A stretch of 64,000 nucleotides of DNA from Acidobacteriota bacterium (GTDB lineage: Bacteria; Acidobacteriota; Terriglobia; Terriglobales; Acidobacteriaceae). The notes under the pieces were generated by a model. That model saw only the letters and a list, made by a program, of their open reading frames with translations, was not told the origin of the DNA and did not search any database. The stretch lies in assembly GCA_021778315.1 (NCBI GenBank), contig JAJYCQ010000002.1:1-64000 (forward strand), written 5' to 3'. The first letter of the stretch is position 1. Each line of letters opens with the position of its first letter. Made by a program: the position numbers and the translations under genes. Positions 47,097-55,548 of this stretch are shown here, piece by piece.

Positions 47097-47120
47097 ATGA
47101 GCCACGAGGGAACAGAATGA
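47097..47120 (+). CDS. Seven-residue leader ORF duplicated from the DUF971 start
   Basis: ATG-AGC-CAC-GAG-GGA-ACA-GAA-TGA reads MSHEGTE and ends in an ATGA overlap with the DUF971 gene, which itself starts MSHEG. The 20 bases from 47097 are a near copy of the next 20, so the start region has been tandemly duplicated. GGAAGAGG lies before the first ATG, while the GAGGGAA that serves the second is inside the leader. Translation of the leader is probable but unproven. Confidence 0.45.
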   Translation: MSHEGTE

Positions 47121-47551
47121 GTCACGAGGGAATTCGCTTTGTCAGTGCGGAGGAGGCAGCGGGCGCAGAGCAGCCGAAGCTTACGGGCGATGCCATTCTT
47201 CCGGCGAAGGTTCGCGTGGATAAGAGCGGCGGCAGCGGTGTGGTGATCGAGTGGAAGGATGGCCACACGAGCTCGTGGAATTTCGCGTGGCTGCGGGCGG
47301 CCTGCCCTTGCGCGACGTGCCATGAGGAGCGCGGGAAGGAAGGGCGCGAGCCGGGGATGGCCAAGCCAAAGGCAATGTCGCTGCTGCCGATGTATGAGGC
47401 TCCGCCTCGTCCGGTGGAGGTGACGCCGGTGGGTAAGTATGCGATCCGATTCAAGTGGAATGATGGACACGAAGCGGGGCTCTACTCGTGGGACTACCTG
47501 CGCAATGTGTGCGATGTGGAGGCGAAGAAGCAGGGCGTTGCGGGGAGTTAG
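47117..47551 (+). CDS. DUF971 (GBBH-like N-terminal domain) protein
   Basis: 144 residues. The domain is seen from VVIEWKDGHTSSWNFAWLRAACPCATC to the C-terminus; the cysteines of CPCATC fit the zinc-binding site of this domain, and IRFKWNDGHEAGLYSWDYLR is its second half. The first 35 residues are variable. No oxygenase domain is attached. Such stand-alone proteins are often linked to iron-sulfur metabolism, but no partner is seen here. Its 3' end overlaps the convergent ABC ATPase gene by 4 bases. Confidence 0.85.
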   Translation: MSHEGIRFVSAEEAAGAEQPKLTGDAILPAKVRVDKSGGSGVVIEWKDGHTSSWNFAWLRAACPCATCHEERGKEGREPGMAKPKAMSLLPMYEAPPRPVEVTPVGKYAIRFKWNDGHEAGLYSWDYLRNVCDVEAKKQGVAGS

Positions 47552-48381
47552 TTCGACGGAGTTAGCTGCCGCAGCGGCAGTTCGGGCGTGGCGGCGAGGA
47601 GTTGCTGGGTGTAGGCCTCGCGGGGAGTGTCGCAGACCTCGCTCCACGTTCCGGTCTCGACGATGTGACCACGCTGCATCACAGCGACGCGGTGGCAGAG
47701 ATAGCGGACCAGCGGCATGGAATGCGAAATGAAGAGATAGGTGAGGCCGTAGCGTTGCTGCAGGTCGCGCAGTAGATTGATGACCTGCGCGCCGACGGAA
47801 ACATCGAGCGCGCTGACCGGCTCATCCAGCACAAGCAGTTCGGGACGCAGTGCAAGGGCGCGCGCGATGTTGATGCGCTGGCGCTGGCCGCCGGAGAACT
47901 CGTGGGGATAGCGGCGGAGCGCTGAGGGCTCGAGGCCTACTTCGGCGAGGAGTTCATGGAGGCGGGCGTCTAGTCCTTGCGGTGGCTGCTCACGGTGGAT
48001 GGTGAAGGGTTCGGCGAGGATCTGGCGGACAGTCATGCGCAGGTTCAGCGCGGCGTAGGGGTCCTGAAAAACGATGGAAAGTTTGCGGCGAAGACGGCGC
48101 ATCTCTCGCGGCGTGACTCGCATGAGGTCGTAGCTGCGGGTGATCGTGTCCTCCGCGCTGCGGTAGACGATATCGCCGCTGGTGGGCTCGATGAGGCGCA
48201 GCAGGAGGCGCGCGACGGTGCTTTTGCCAGAGCCGGATTCGCCAACGAGGCCGAGCGTCTCGCCGCGCATCAACCGCAGTGAGACGCCGTCGATCACGCG
48301 CACGGAGCCGTAGTCTTTGACGAGGTCTCGGGCTTCGAGCAGAGGTTCGAGCGGGGGGGCGCTCAGGGGTTCAACGGACAT
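47548..48381 (-). CDS. Oligopeptide/dipeptide ABC transporter ATP-binding protein (DppF/OppF type)
   Basis: 277 residues. Walker A is GESGSGKST (about 47-55), the Q-loop [10 protein letters not shown], the ABC signature FSGGQRQRI and Walker B LLVLDEP with the switch His in FISHSM. The C-terminus is short for DppF, which usually carries an oligopeptide-family tail with a conserved Cys or FeS region. No permease, binding protein or second ATPase is in the window, so its partners are elsewhere. Confidence 0.9.
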   Translation of the reverse strand: MSVEPLSAPPLEPLLEARDLVKDYGSVRVIDGVSLRLMRGETLGLVGESGSGKSTVARLLLRLIEPTSGDIVYRSAEDTITRSYDLMRVTPREMRRLRRKLSIVFQDPYAALNLRMTVRQILAEPFTIHREQPPQGLDARLHELLAEVGLEPSALRRYPHEFSGGQRQRINIARALALRPELLVLDEPVSALDVSVGAQVINLLRDLQQRYGLTYLFISHSMPLVRYLCHRVAVMQRGHIVETGTWSEVCDTPREAYTQQLLAATPELPLRQLTPSN

Positions 48382-48412
48382 GCAGGCTCCTGAAGACAGC
48401 GTACCTCAGGGG

Positions 48413-48877
48413 CTACTTCGACGGAGGCGGAAGGGCAGTCGTGTCGTCTCTCACAATCTTCCAACCTGCGGTCGTGTGCTCTAGCACCAGCAGGAAGTAG
48501 CCATCGACGTTGCCTCCGCCAGCGGCCGTGCGTTCCAGATGAAAGTGGCCGGTGACCGTTGCGAGGCGCTCGTCGAGTGGCTGCACTTCAAGTTGAGAAA
48601 AGGTGAGCTTGCCCATCTTCTCCTGCGTGGGGTAGCTGGCCTTGTAGCCTGCGAGCATCTGCGCATAGCCATGCCGAATGGTGCGGCCCATGAAGAGGAT
48701 GTCGGGCGACTTTTTGTAGCTGGTGGCGAAGGCATCGAGGTCGCCGCGGTTCCAGTCGTCCGTGGACTTGTTGAGGACAGCGATGATATCCCGTGCATTG
48801 GCGCTGGCACTGGGTGCGGGCTGGGCAATCGCAGGCGTGAGTATGAGAAGGCAGAGGAGCATGCGCAGAGTCTTCAT
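48413..48877 (-). CDS. Secreted NTF2-like (DUF4440/SnoaL) protein
   Basis: 154 residues. A signal peptide (MLLCLLILTPAIAQ) is followed by an NTF2-like fold of about 130 residues: DIIAVLNKSTDDWNRGDLDAF, YKKSPDILFMG, GHFHLERT and GYFLLVLEHTTAGWKIVRDDT. The family binds small ligands or has varied enzymatic roles; nothing more can be said. ATG 48877 gives a proper signal peptide; longer frames upstream are unconvincing. Confidence 0.82.
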   Translation of the reverse strand: MKTLRMLLCLLILTPAIAQPAPSASANARDIIAVLNKSTDDWNRGDLDAFATSYKKSPDILFMGRTIRHGYAQMLAGYKASYPTQEKMGKLTFSQLEVQPLDERLATVTGHFHLERTAAGGGNVDGYFLLVLEHTTAGWKIVRDDTTALPPPSK

Positions 48878-48930
48878 GAGCGAGTGAGTCTCCTGGGTGA
48901 ATTCTTCGTCTGAAGCGAAAGGCTGACGCC

Positions 48931-48942
48931 TACAATATAGTT
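48931..48942 (+). promoter_or_regulatory. Leaderless promoter box of the molybdopterin oxidoreductase gene
   Basis: TACAAT, ATAGTT, then the GTG start at 48943. No Shine-Dalgarno is present in front of the start. Confidence 0.5.
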
Positions 48943-51102
48943 GTGTCCAAGCCAATCGCCAACCCGGAGCCAGCTGCCGGAACAAAGACGATCCACGCTG
49001 TATGCACGCATGACTGCCCGGATTCGTGCGGCGTGCTGGTGACGGTGGATACGCTGACCGGACGCGCGACCAAGGTGCAGGGCGACCCTTCGCATCCGGT
49101 GACGCGGGGTTTTTTGTGTGGCAAGGTGGCCCGGTATCTGGACCGCGTGTACTCGCCTGAGAGGCTGCTGTACCCGATGCGGCGCAAGGCTGGGGTGCCC
49201 AAGGGGCCGTTGCCGCAGGGGCATGAGGCAGAGGCGTTTGAGCAGATTTCGTGGGACGAGGCGCTGGAACTTGTCGCGAAGAAGCTGACAGAGACGGCGG
49301 CGGAGTTTGGGCCGGAGAGCATTCTGCCTTACAGCTATGCGGGGACGATTGGTCAGCTCGGATATGGGTCGATGGACCGGCGGTTTTTTTATCGGCTGGG
49401 TGCGTCGCAGCTGGATCGGACGATCTGTGCGAGTGCGGGTGGAGAGGCGCTGACGCAGGTTTACGGGTTGAAACTCGGGACTGTGCCACAGGATTTTGCG
49501 CATGCGGGATTGATCGTTGCGTGGGGCTCGAATATCCACGGCAACAATATTCATCTGTGGCCGTTCATCGAGGAGGCTCGGCGTAACGGAGCGCGTTTCG
49601 TGGTGATTGATCCGTACAGGACTCGCACGGCGGCGTTGGCGGATGAGCATCTGGCGGTGCGGCCGGGGACGGATGTGTTGCTCGCGCTGGCGATCATGCA
49701 CGTGCTGTTTCGCGATGGACATGACGATGCTAAGTACCTGCAGGAGTGCACGTTAGGGTGGGAAGAGCTGCGTGAGCATACGCTCAAAACGGAGCATTCG
49801 CCGGAGCGTGCGGCGGAGGTGACGGGGATTGCTGCGGAGACGATTGAGCGGCTGGCAACGGCTTACGGCAGCGCTGGACGGAGTGGGCGCGGGGCGGCGG
49901 CGATTCGGCTGAACTACGGCGTGCAACGCAGTGAAAATGGGGGTACGGCGGTGCGTGCGGTGGCGATGTTGCCGCTGATTACGGGAAGTTGGAAGCAGCA
50001 CGGGGGTGGGTTGCTGCTGTCGACGAGTGGGTCGTTTCCGTTCAATACAGGGCGTCTTCAGCTGCCCTTGATGATGCAAAGGAGCGGACTAAAGCAGGTT
50101 TCGCGCGTCGTGAATATGAACCAGCTCGGGATGGCGCTGACGGAACTTGAGAGGCCTCCGGTGAAGGCGCTGTTTGTGTACAACTGCAACCCGGCGGCGG
50201 TTGCTCCGGACTCGGAACGGGTGCTGGCGGGATTGCGGCGCGAGGATTTGTTCACGGTGGTGCATGAGCAGTTTTTTACCGACACGGCGGACTATGCGGA
50301 CGTGATCCTGCCGGCTACGACGTTCCTCGAGCATAAGGAGTTGATGGGGGCGTATGGGCATCTGTTCGCGCAGATCTCGCAGCCGGCGATTGCTCCGCTG
50401 GGGGAGGCTCGGTCGAATGTGTGGATGTTCGGTGAGCTAGGGCGAAGGATGTTCGGCGATCCGGAGTTTGAGGATGGGGTGGAGGAGTTGATCTCGCAGG
50501 CACTGGAGACGGACCATCCGTTTTTTGCGGGGATCACGAAGGAGCGGCTGGAGCGCGAGGGGCATGTGCCGTTGTCGCTGCCGAAGAATGAGCGGGGTGA
50601 GTCGCTGCCGTTCAGCACGCGGGAGTGGTTCAAGACACCGAGTGGCCGGGGCGAGCTGACGCCGGTGCCGGAGTGGATTGCTCCGCGCGAATCACGCAAC
50701 GGCGCAGAGGGCGGCGGAGCGTATCCGTTGGAGTTTCTGCCGCGCAAGGCGGACAACTATATGAACTCGACGTTTGCGAACCTGCCAGGGCATAGGCAGA
50801 TGGAGCGAAAGACGGCGGGCTTGCTGGAGATGCATCAGACAGATGCAACGGCGCGCGGTGTGACGACGGGGGACAGCGTGTCGGTGTGGAATGGGCGAGG
50901 GCGGATTACGCTGGTTGCCAGCGTGGGAGAGACGGTTCCGGAGGGCGTGGTGGCGGCGCGGCTGGACTGGCAGAAGCTGTCGCAGGATGGCGCGAATGTA
51001 AATGTGCTGACCAGCGAGCGGCTGACGGACATCGGCGGAGGGGCGACGTTTTATTCGACGCTGGTCGAAGTGGCGCGCGTTGCGGAAATCTCTGCGGATT
51101 GA
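48943..51102 (+). CDS. Molybdopterin-dependent oxidoreductase, substrate unknown
   Basis: 719 residues. The FeS site is CTHDCPDSC (Cys21, 25, 29) plus Cys59 (RGFLCGK). The bis-MGD domains follow: WGSNIHGNNIH, VVIDPYRTRTA, YNCNPAAVAPDSERVL, FFTDTADYADVILPATTFLEH, and the C-terminal dinucleotide-binding barrel with NYMNSTFANLPGHR. There is no twin-arginine signal, so it acts in the cytoplasm. No partner FeS or membrane subunit is adjacent. It belongs to the HDCPD(S/T)C group of uncharacterised enzymes. The start is GTG without a Shine-Dalgarno. Confidence 0.88.
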   Translation: MSKPIANPEPAAGTKTIHAVCTHDCPDSCGVLVTVDTLTGRATKVQGDPSHPVTRGFLCGKVARYLDRVYSPERLLYPMRRKAGVPKGPLPQGHEAEAFEQISWDEALELVAKKLTETAAEFGPESILPYSYAGTIGQLGYGSMDRRFFYRLGASQLDRTICASAGGEALTQVYGLKLGTVPQDFAHAGLIVAWGSNIHGNNIHLWPFIEEARRNGARFVVIDPYRTRTAALADEHLAVRPGTDVLLALAIMHVLFRDGHDDAKYLQECTLGWEELREHTLKTEHSPERAAEVTGIAAETIERLATAYGSAGRSGRGAAAIRLNYGVQRSENGGTAVRAVAMLPLITGSWKQHGGGLLLSTSGSFPFNTGRLQLPLMMQRSGLKQVSRVVNMNQLGMALTELERPPVKALFVYNCNPAAVAPDSERVLAGLRREDLFTVVHEQFFTDTADYADVILPATTFLEHKELMGAYGHLFAQISQPAIAPLGEARSNVWMFGELGRRMFGDPEFEDGVEELISQALETDHPFFAGITKERLEREGHVPLSLPKNERGESLPFSTREWFKTPSGRGELTPVPEWIAPRESRNGAEGGGAYPLEFLPRKADNYMNSTFANLPGHRQMERKTAGLLEMHQTDATARGVTTGDSVSVWNGRGRITLVASVGETVPEGVVAARLDWQKLSQDGANVNVLTSERLTDIGGGATFYSTLVEVARVAEISAD

Positions 51103-51139
51103 GCTCGACCGGGCCCGACCGATGGTGCCGCTCACGGAT

Positions 51140-51151
51140 TAGAATGACCCC
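51140..51151 (+). promoter_or_regulatory. Leaderless promoter box of the PfkB-family kinase gene
   Basis: TAGAAT, GACCCC, then ATG at 51152. The spacing is the same as at four other genes here. Confidence 0.5.
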
Positions 51152-52111
51152 ATGCCGTTGACGTCGCAGGTTGATCTCGTGGGTGTGGGCCTCAATGCTA
51201 CGGATACGATCATTCCGCTGGCAGAGTTTCCGGTTTGCGGCTCCAAGGTAGAGTACCGCCACGAGACGGTAATGCAGGGCGGACAGGCGGCGACCACGGT
51301 GGTGGCGTGCCAGACGTGGGGCATGCGGACGCGCTATGTTGGAAAGCTGGGTGACGATGATGCGGCGCGGCTGCATGCTCGAGCGTTCGCGCGCGCTGGC
51401 GTGGATGCGAAGCTGATTACCGTGGACGATGCGGCAAGCCCGCGGTCGCTGATTCTGGTGGATGGCTCGGGTGAGCGAACGGTGTTGTGCCGCCGGGATG
51501 AGCGCTTGATTCTGCAGCCGCACGAGCTTCGCCGCGAGTGGATTGAACGGGCGAGGGTGCTGCATGTGGATGGCTACGATACGGCTGCGGCGACGCTTGC
51601 CGCAGGATGGGCGCGGGAGGCAAATATTCCCGTCACGGCGGATTTGGATGAGATCTATCCCGGCGTCGAAGCACTGATTGAGAACATCGACTACCTGATT
51701 GTGAGCCGCGATTTCCCATGCCGCTTGATGGCAGAGGACGATCTGCGTAGCGCTCTGCGCAAGATGCAGGAGCGCTTCGGATGCCTGCTGACGGCGGCGA
51801 CGCTGGGGCCCGATGGCGTGCTCGCATGGGATGGCCGGGAGTTTCACTTCAGCTCCGCGTATGAGGTGCCGGTGGTGGATACAACGGGCGCTGGCGATAT
51901 CTTCCACGCCGGTTTTATCTATGGGCTGCTGCAGGGCTGGGAGTTGGAGCGACAGCTGGAGTTTGCGTGCGCTGCGGCGGCGATGAACTGCATGGCCGAA
52001 GGCGCGAGGGGAGGCATCCAGCCGGTTGCCGCGATTGAGGGGTTTATGGCGAGCGCTCCCCGCTACAAGAAGCCGGACGATCTTATGGAGCGAGTGCAGA
52101 TGCTCGCGTAG
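51152..52111 (+). CDS. PfkB/ribokinase-family sugar kinase
   Basis: 319 residues. The N-terminal signature is near MQGGQAATTVVACQTWGM (GG sugar-binding pair) and the C-terminal signature is DTTGAGDIFHAGF with the catalytic Asp. The family phosphorylates ribose, fructose derivatives, nucleosides or similar; the substrate is not evident. The next gene, lipA, is convergent. Confidence 0.88.
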   Translation: MPLTSQVDLVGVGLNATDTIIPLAEFPVCGSKVEYRHETVMQGGQAATTVVACQTWGMRTRYVGKLGDDDAARLHARAFARAGVDAKLITVDDAASPRSLILVDGSGERTVLCRRDERLILQPHELRREWIERARVLHVDGYDTAAATLAAGWAREANIPVTADLDEIYPGVEALIENIDYLIVSRDFPCRLMAEDDLRSALRKMQERFGCLLTAATLGPDGVLAWDGREFHFSSAYEVPVVDTTGAGDIFHAGFIYGLLQGWELERQLEFACAAAAMNCMAEGARGGIQPVAAIEGFMASAPRYKKPDDLMERVQMLA

Positions 52112-52138
52112 CAAGGTGGGCTTTGACGAGAGTTGCGG

Positions 52139-53071
52139 CTACGCGAGGCCGGTGGATTGGGCCTGTTCGTGGGCGTGGTAGCTGCTGCGGACGAGGGGGC
52201 CGGATTCTACGTGGCGGAAGCCCATGCCGAGGGCCTCGTGTTTGAGGAAGGCGAACTCGTCGGGGGTGTAGAAGCGGGACATGGGGAGATGGTCGCGGCT
52301 GGGGCGCAGGTACTGGCCGATGGTGAGGATGTCGACCTTGCGGTCGGCGAGGTCGCGGAAGACTCCGAGGAGCTCGTGCATCTCTTCGCCCATGCCGACG
52401 ATGATGCCGGTTTTGATGACGATGGGGCCGAGCTCGTGCGCCTCTGATTCGGTCTTGGCCGTTGCGAGGAATTCAAGCGAGCGCTCGTAGCGGCCTCCGG
52501 ATTTCGCGACGCGGTAGAGGCGGGGAACGGTCTCTATGTTGTGATTCAGGATCTCGGGGCGCGCTGCGACGACCATGCGCCGGGCTGCGGCGACGCCCTG
52601 AAAGTCCGGGGTGAGGACTTCGACGCGGCAGCCGGGGGCTTGCTGGCGGATTTGTTCGATGACGGAGACGAAGGCCTGGGCTGCGCCGAGGTTGTCGTCG
52701 TCGCGGTTGACGCTGGTGATGACGGCGTGGGCGAGGCCGAGCTGTGCGACAGCGTAGGCTACGCGCGCGGGTTCGGTGTGGTCGATGGGTTCGGGCTTGC
52801 CCTTGGGCACGGCGCAGAAGCCGCAGCGGCGCGTGCAGAGGTTGCCGAGCATCATGAAGGTGGCGGTCTTCTGGTTCCAGCACTCGCCGATGTTGGGGCA
52901 GTGGGCGGACTCGCAGACGGTGTGGAGATTGAGGTCGCGGGCGAGCTTTTTGAGGTCGTGGAAGGTCTCGCCCATGGGAGCGCGGGCCTTGAGCCACGCA
53001 GGCTTGGCGGCCGGCTTGTGCGGAGTTAGGTCAATCTGGATCAGCACGTCGGATTGGACGGGTGGAGGCAT
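52139..53071 (-). CDS. lipA: Lipoyl synthase
   Basis: 310 residues. Radical-SAM enzyme that inserts two sulfurs into protein-bound octanoyl groups. The auxiliary cluster cysteines are C53, C58 and C64 (CESAHCPNIGEC) and the radical-SAM cluster is CTRRCGFC (79-86). The conserved C-terminal RSSYHA is also present. A TACAAT box lies 11 bases before the ATG. lipB is not in the window. Confidence 0.96.
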   Translation of the reverse strand: MPPPVQSDVLIQIDLTPHKPAAKPAWLKARAPMGETFHDLKKLARDLNLHTVCESAHCPNIGECWNQKTATFMMLGNLCTRRCGFCAVPKGKPEPIDHTEPARVAYAVAQLGLAHAVITSVNRDDDNLGAAQAFVSVIEQIRQQAPGCRVEVLTPDFQGVAAARRMVVAARPEILNHNIETVPRLYRVAKSGGRYERSLEFLATAKTESEAHELGPIVIKTGIIVGMGEEMHELLGVFRDLADRKVDILTIGQYLRPSRDHLPMSRFYTPDEFAFLKHEALGMGFRHVESGPLVRSSYHAHEQAQSTGLA

Positions 53072-53113
53072 CAGCTACCTCTATTGTAGACGTTTCGCCT
53101 TTTACTGGCGGCG

Positions 53114-54655
53114 ATGGAACTGATCGCAAGCATGGGTCGTATCTCTTTCACCATGGAACCGGCCAAGCCACATAGCTCCCTGCGCTCGGATGTAGCTGTC
53201 CTGAGCTTGTTTGCGGCGATGATCGTCGTCGTGCATTTTCTGCTGGGGAACGGCTACGGGTTTCATCGCGACGAGCTGCAGTTTCTCGATGATGCGCGGC
53301 ACTTGCAATGGGGATTCGTCGCATACCCTCCATTGACGGCGTTCTGCGGGCGAATTGCGATTGCGTTGTTTGGGATTTCGCCGCAGGTGTTGCGGCTGCC
53401 CGCTGCGATGGTGAATGCTGTGTCACTGGTGCTGGTGGGGCTGATCGCGAGGGAGCTTGGAGGCCGCCGGCCAGCGCAGATTTTCGCTCTGTTCGCTGCG
53501 TTCCCGGTGGGGCTGGTATTTAGTACGTTGCTGCAGTACAACACATTTGATCTGTTGGCCTGGTGCGTTGTGGTGTTGTGTACGGCACGGGTGTTGCGGA
53601 CCGGGGACGAGCGAAACTGGATCGGCGTCGGTGCCGGCGTGGGGATAGGCGTGCTGTCGAAGTATTCGATTGCGTTTCTGGTGGCGAGTCTGCTGGCGGG
53701 AATCTTGCTCTTGCCATCGCAGCGGAGAGAGTTGCGCAGCCGATGGTTCTGGTATGGCGCCCTGGTGGCGATAGTGATTGCGGCGCCAAATTTAGTGTGG
53801 CTGGCGCGGCATCATTTCATCACCCTGCAGATGGAGCATTTTATTCATGCGCGCGACGTACGGCATGGCCGCGCGGATGGGTATTACAGCGATCAGATCA
53901 AGTTCACGATGTTCGCGTTTCCTCTGGCGATGGCAGGGCTGGTCTGGCTGCTTCGGAAGGCGCGGTTTCGGCTGCTGAGCCTGCTCTACGTTGGTCCGTT
54001 TGTGCTGCTTGCGATTGCCAGGGGGCGCGGATATTACCTGATGCCCGCGTACCCGGTGCTCTATGCGGCGGGAGCGGTGGCGCTGGAAGCTGCGCTGGCT
54101 GCCAGGAAGAGTTGGATTCGTGTTTCGGTGCGCGCCCTGGTGGTGCTGGCGATGCTGTTGGATGTGGCCGCAGTTTCGTGGGCGTATCTGCCGATGTGGA
54201 GGGTCGGTACCGCCGGATGGAACTGGCAGATGAAGAACAACTACGACATGGCGAATGAGGTGGGCTGGCCGGAGTTCGTGGCGCAGGTGGCGGCGGTCCG
54301 GGATACGCTGCCCGAGGAGGATCGCAGCAGACTGGCGGTGCTGGCGAATAACTATGGAGAGGCCGGCGCACTGGCTCTCTATGGTCCGCAGTATGGCTTG
54401 CCCACGCCCATCAGCAGTACGAATACGTTCCATGCACGCGGCTACGGGCCGTACGAGCCGGAGACGGTCATCGTGGTAGGAAGCGAGCTGAACGATCAGC
54501 TGCGGAACTTCGAAACCTGCAAGGTAGCGGCGCAGGTTCATATTCCATATGGCGTGAAGAACGAGGAATCGGAAGACCATCCGGAGATTCTGATTTGCCA
54601 TCATCTTCGAGGCAGTTGGCCTGAACGGTGGGCTCGTTCGCAGGAGTTCGGCTGA
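53114..54655 (+). CDS. GT39-like (PMT_2) membrane glycosyltransferase
   Basis: Up to 513 residues with about ten hydrophobic segments. The first periplasmic loop HRDELQFLDDARHLQWG followed by YPPLTAF is typical of the PMT_2 dolichyl-phosphate-mannose-type family. SKYSIAFLVASLLAGIL and RGRGYYLMPAYPVLYA are also common to it. The start could be 53114, 53132 or 53153. It is a different family branch from the four paralogues at 18-27 kb. Confidence 0.82.
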   Translation: MELIASMGRISFTMEPAKPHSSLRSDVAVLSLFAAMIVVVHFLLGNGYGFHRDELQFLDDARHLQWGFVAYPPLTAFCGRIAIALFGISPQVLRLPAAMVNAVSLVLVGLIARELGGRRPAQIFALFAAFPVGLVFSTLLQYNTFDLLAWCVVVLCTARVLRTGDERNWIGVGAGVGIGVLSKYSIAFLVASLLAGILLLPSQRRELRSRWFWYGALVAIVIAAPNLVWLARHHFITLQMEHFIHARDVRHGRADGYYSDQIKFTMFAFPLAMAGLVWLLRKARFRLLSLLYVGPFVLLAIARGRGYYLMPAYPVLYAAGAVALEAALAARKSWIRVSVRALVVLAMLLDVAAVSWAYLPMWRVGTAGWNWQMKNNYDMANEVGWPEFVAQVAAVRDTLPEEDRSRLAVLANNYGEAGALALYGPQYGLPTPISSTNTFHARGYGPYEPETVIVVGSELNDQLRNFETCKVAAQVHIPYGVKNEESEDHPEILICHHLRGSWPERWARSQEFG

Positions 54656-54695
54656 GAGGGTTTAGCGTAGTCGATCGTTCCGCTTGGTATTGCGT

Positions 54696-55139
54696 TTAGC
54701 GCAGACGTTCGCGGACTTCCGTGCGGCTCAGATAGAGGAAAAAGACCAGGTCGAAGAGGCCGTTGATGATGTAGGGCGGGGCGTGCATGTGGTGGAAGCC
54801 ATAGAAGTAGCCCGCGGCCATCAGCAGGCAGCCCGCCGTGACCAGCGACCATCCCCAGCGGCGCAGGCGCAGCATGCCAAAGATCCCGATGACCAGCAGT
54901 GTGCACACCCCGAGAATGCTGTACTTTGCGGCTCCGAGGCCGAACGTGCCTCGCATCGCGGCGAAGGCGTTGAGCATCGCCAGCACCAGCAGGTACATGC
55001 CGATCAGCGCCATGCCGGGAAGCATGCCCTTGCTCTCGCCGGCGGCAATGCCGGGCAGGTGGCGCGAGTCGAAGCCGGTGTCTTGCGCCGGACGAGGCGC
55101 GTGGGGAATAGCCGTGGATTGAGGATCTTCAGGGTTCAT
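54696..55139 (-). CDS. Four-TM membrane protein of unknown function
   Basis: 147 residues. A polar N-terminus of 45 residues is followed by four hydrophobic segments (ALIGMYLLVLAMLNAF, SILGVCTLLVIGIFGML, GWSLVTAGCLLMAAGYF and INGLFDLVFFLYL). The family is not recognised. It starts 8 bases after the stop of the cytochrome c lipoprotein gene, so they are probably one operon. Confidence 0.7.
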   Translation of the reverse strand: MNPEDPQSTAIPHAPRPAQDTGFDSRHLPGIAAGESKGMLPGMALIGMYLLVLAMLNAFAAMRGTFGLGAAKYSILGVCTLLVIGIFGMLRLRRWGWSLVTAGCLLMAAGYFYGFHHMHAPPYIINGLFDLVFFLYLSRTEVRERLR

Positions 55140-55147
55140 GGCATCGT

Positions 55148-55516
55148 TCAAAGCGTATGCAGATACGCGAGCAGATCGTTGAGGTCGTCGGTGTCCAGGT
55201 TGCGGTCTGCGGGCATCAGGCCGTGGCCTTGCAGGATGGTAACGGTGATGCGCTCGTCGTTCGCCGGAGCTCCGCTGGGAAGATAGGGCTGCTTGAAGAC
55301 GCCGAGCAGCGGCGGGCCATGCAGCGAGCCCGAGTCGCGATCGTAGTGGCACTGGCCGCAGTGGGTCTGGAAGACCAGATGGCCGTGGGCCTGCTGCGCA
55401 TTGAGTTGATCGAGCGGCATGGGAGGAGGCGTCGAGTGGCACCCGGCGAGCAGCACACAGGCGAGAGAAGACAGTAGACAGTACAGAACAGGTTTGCCGT
55501 GCGTATAGAGTTTCAC
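55148..55516 (-). CDS. Monoheme cytochrome c lipoprotein
   Basis: 122 residues from a GTG start with GAGGAT upstream. The signal peptide ends in a lipobox LLAGC26. A single heme site CGQCH near 53 and a likely axial Met in GHGLMPA give a small class-I cytochrome c. Its redox partner is unknown; the respiratory operon in this window already has its own cytochromes. Confidence 0.88.
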   Translation of the reverse strand: MKLYTHGKPVLYCLLSSLACVLLAGCHSTPPPMPLDQLNAQQAHGHLVFQTHCGQCHYDRDSGSLHGPPLLGVFKQPYLPSGAPANDERITVTILQGHGLMPADRNLDTDDLNDLLAYLHTL

Positions 55517-55548
55517 TGCTGTCTATCCTCTACTGTCGAGTGTCTGCT

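Noticed and set aside
48350..48360. A run of 7 G near the N-terminus of the ABC ATPase gene
   Set aside because: Too short and common at this GC content to argue for slippage.
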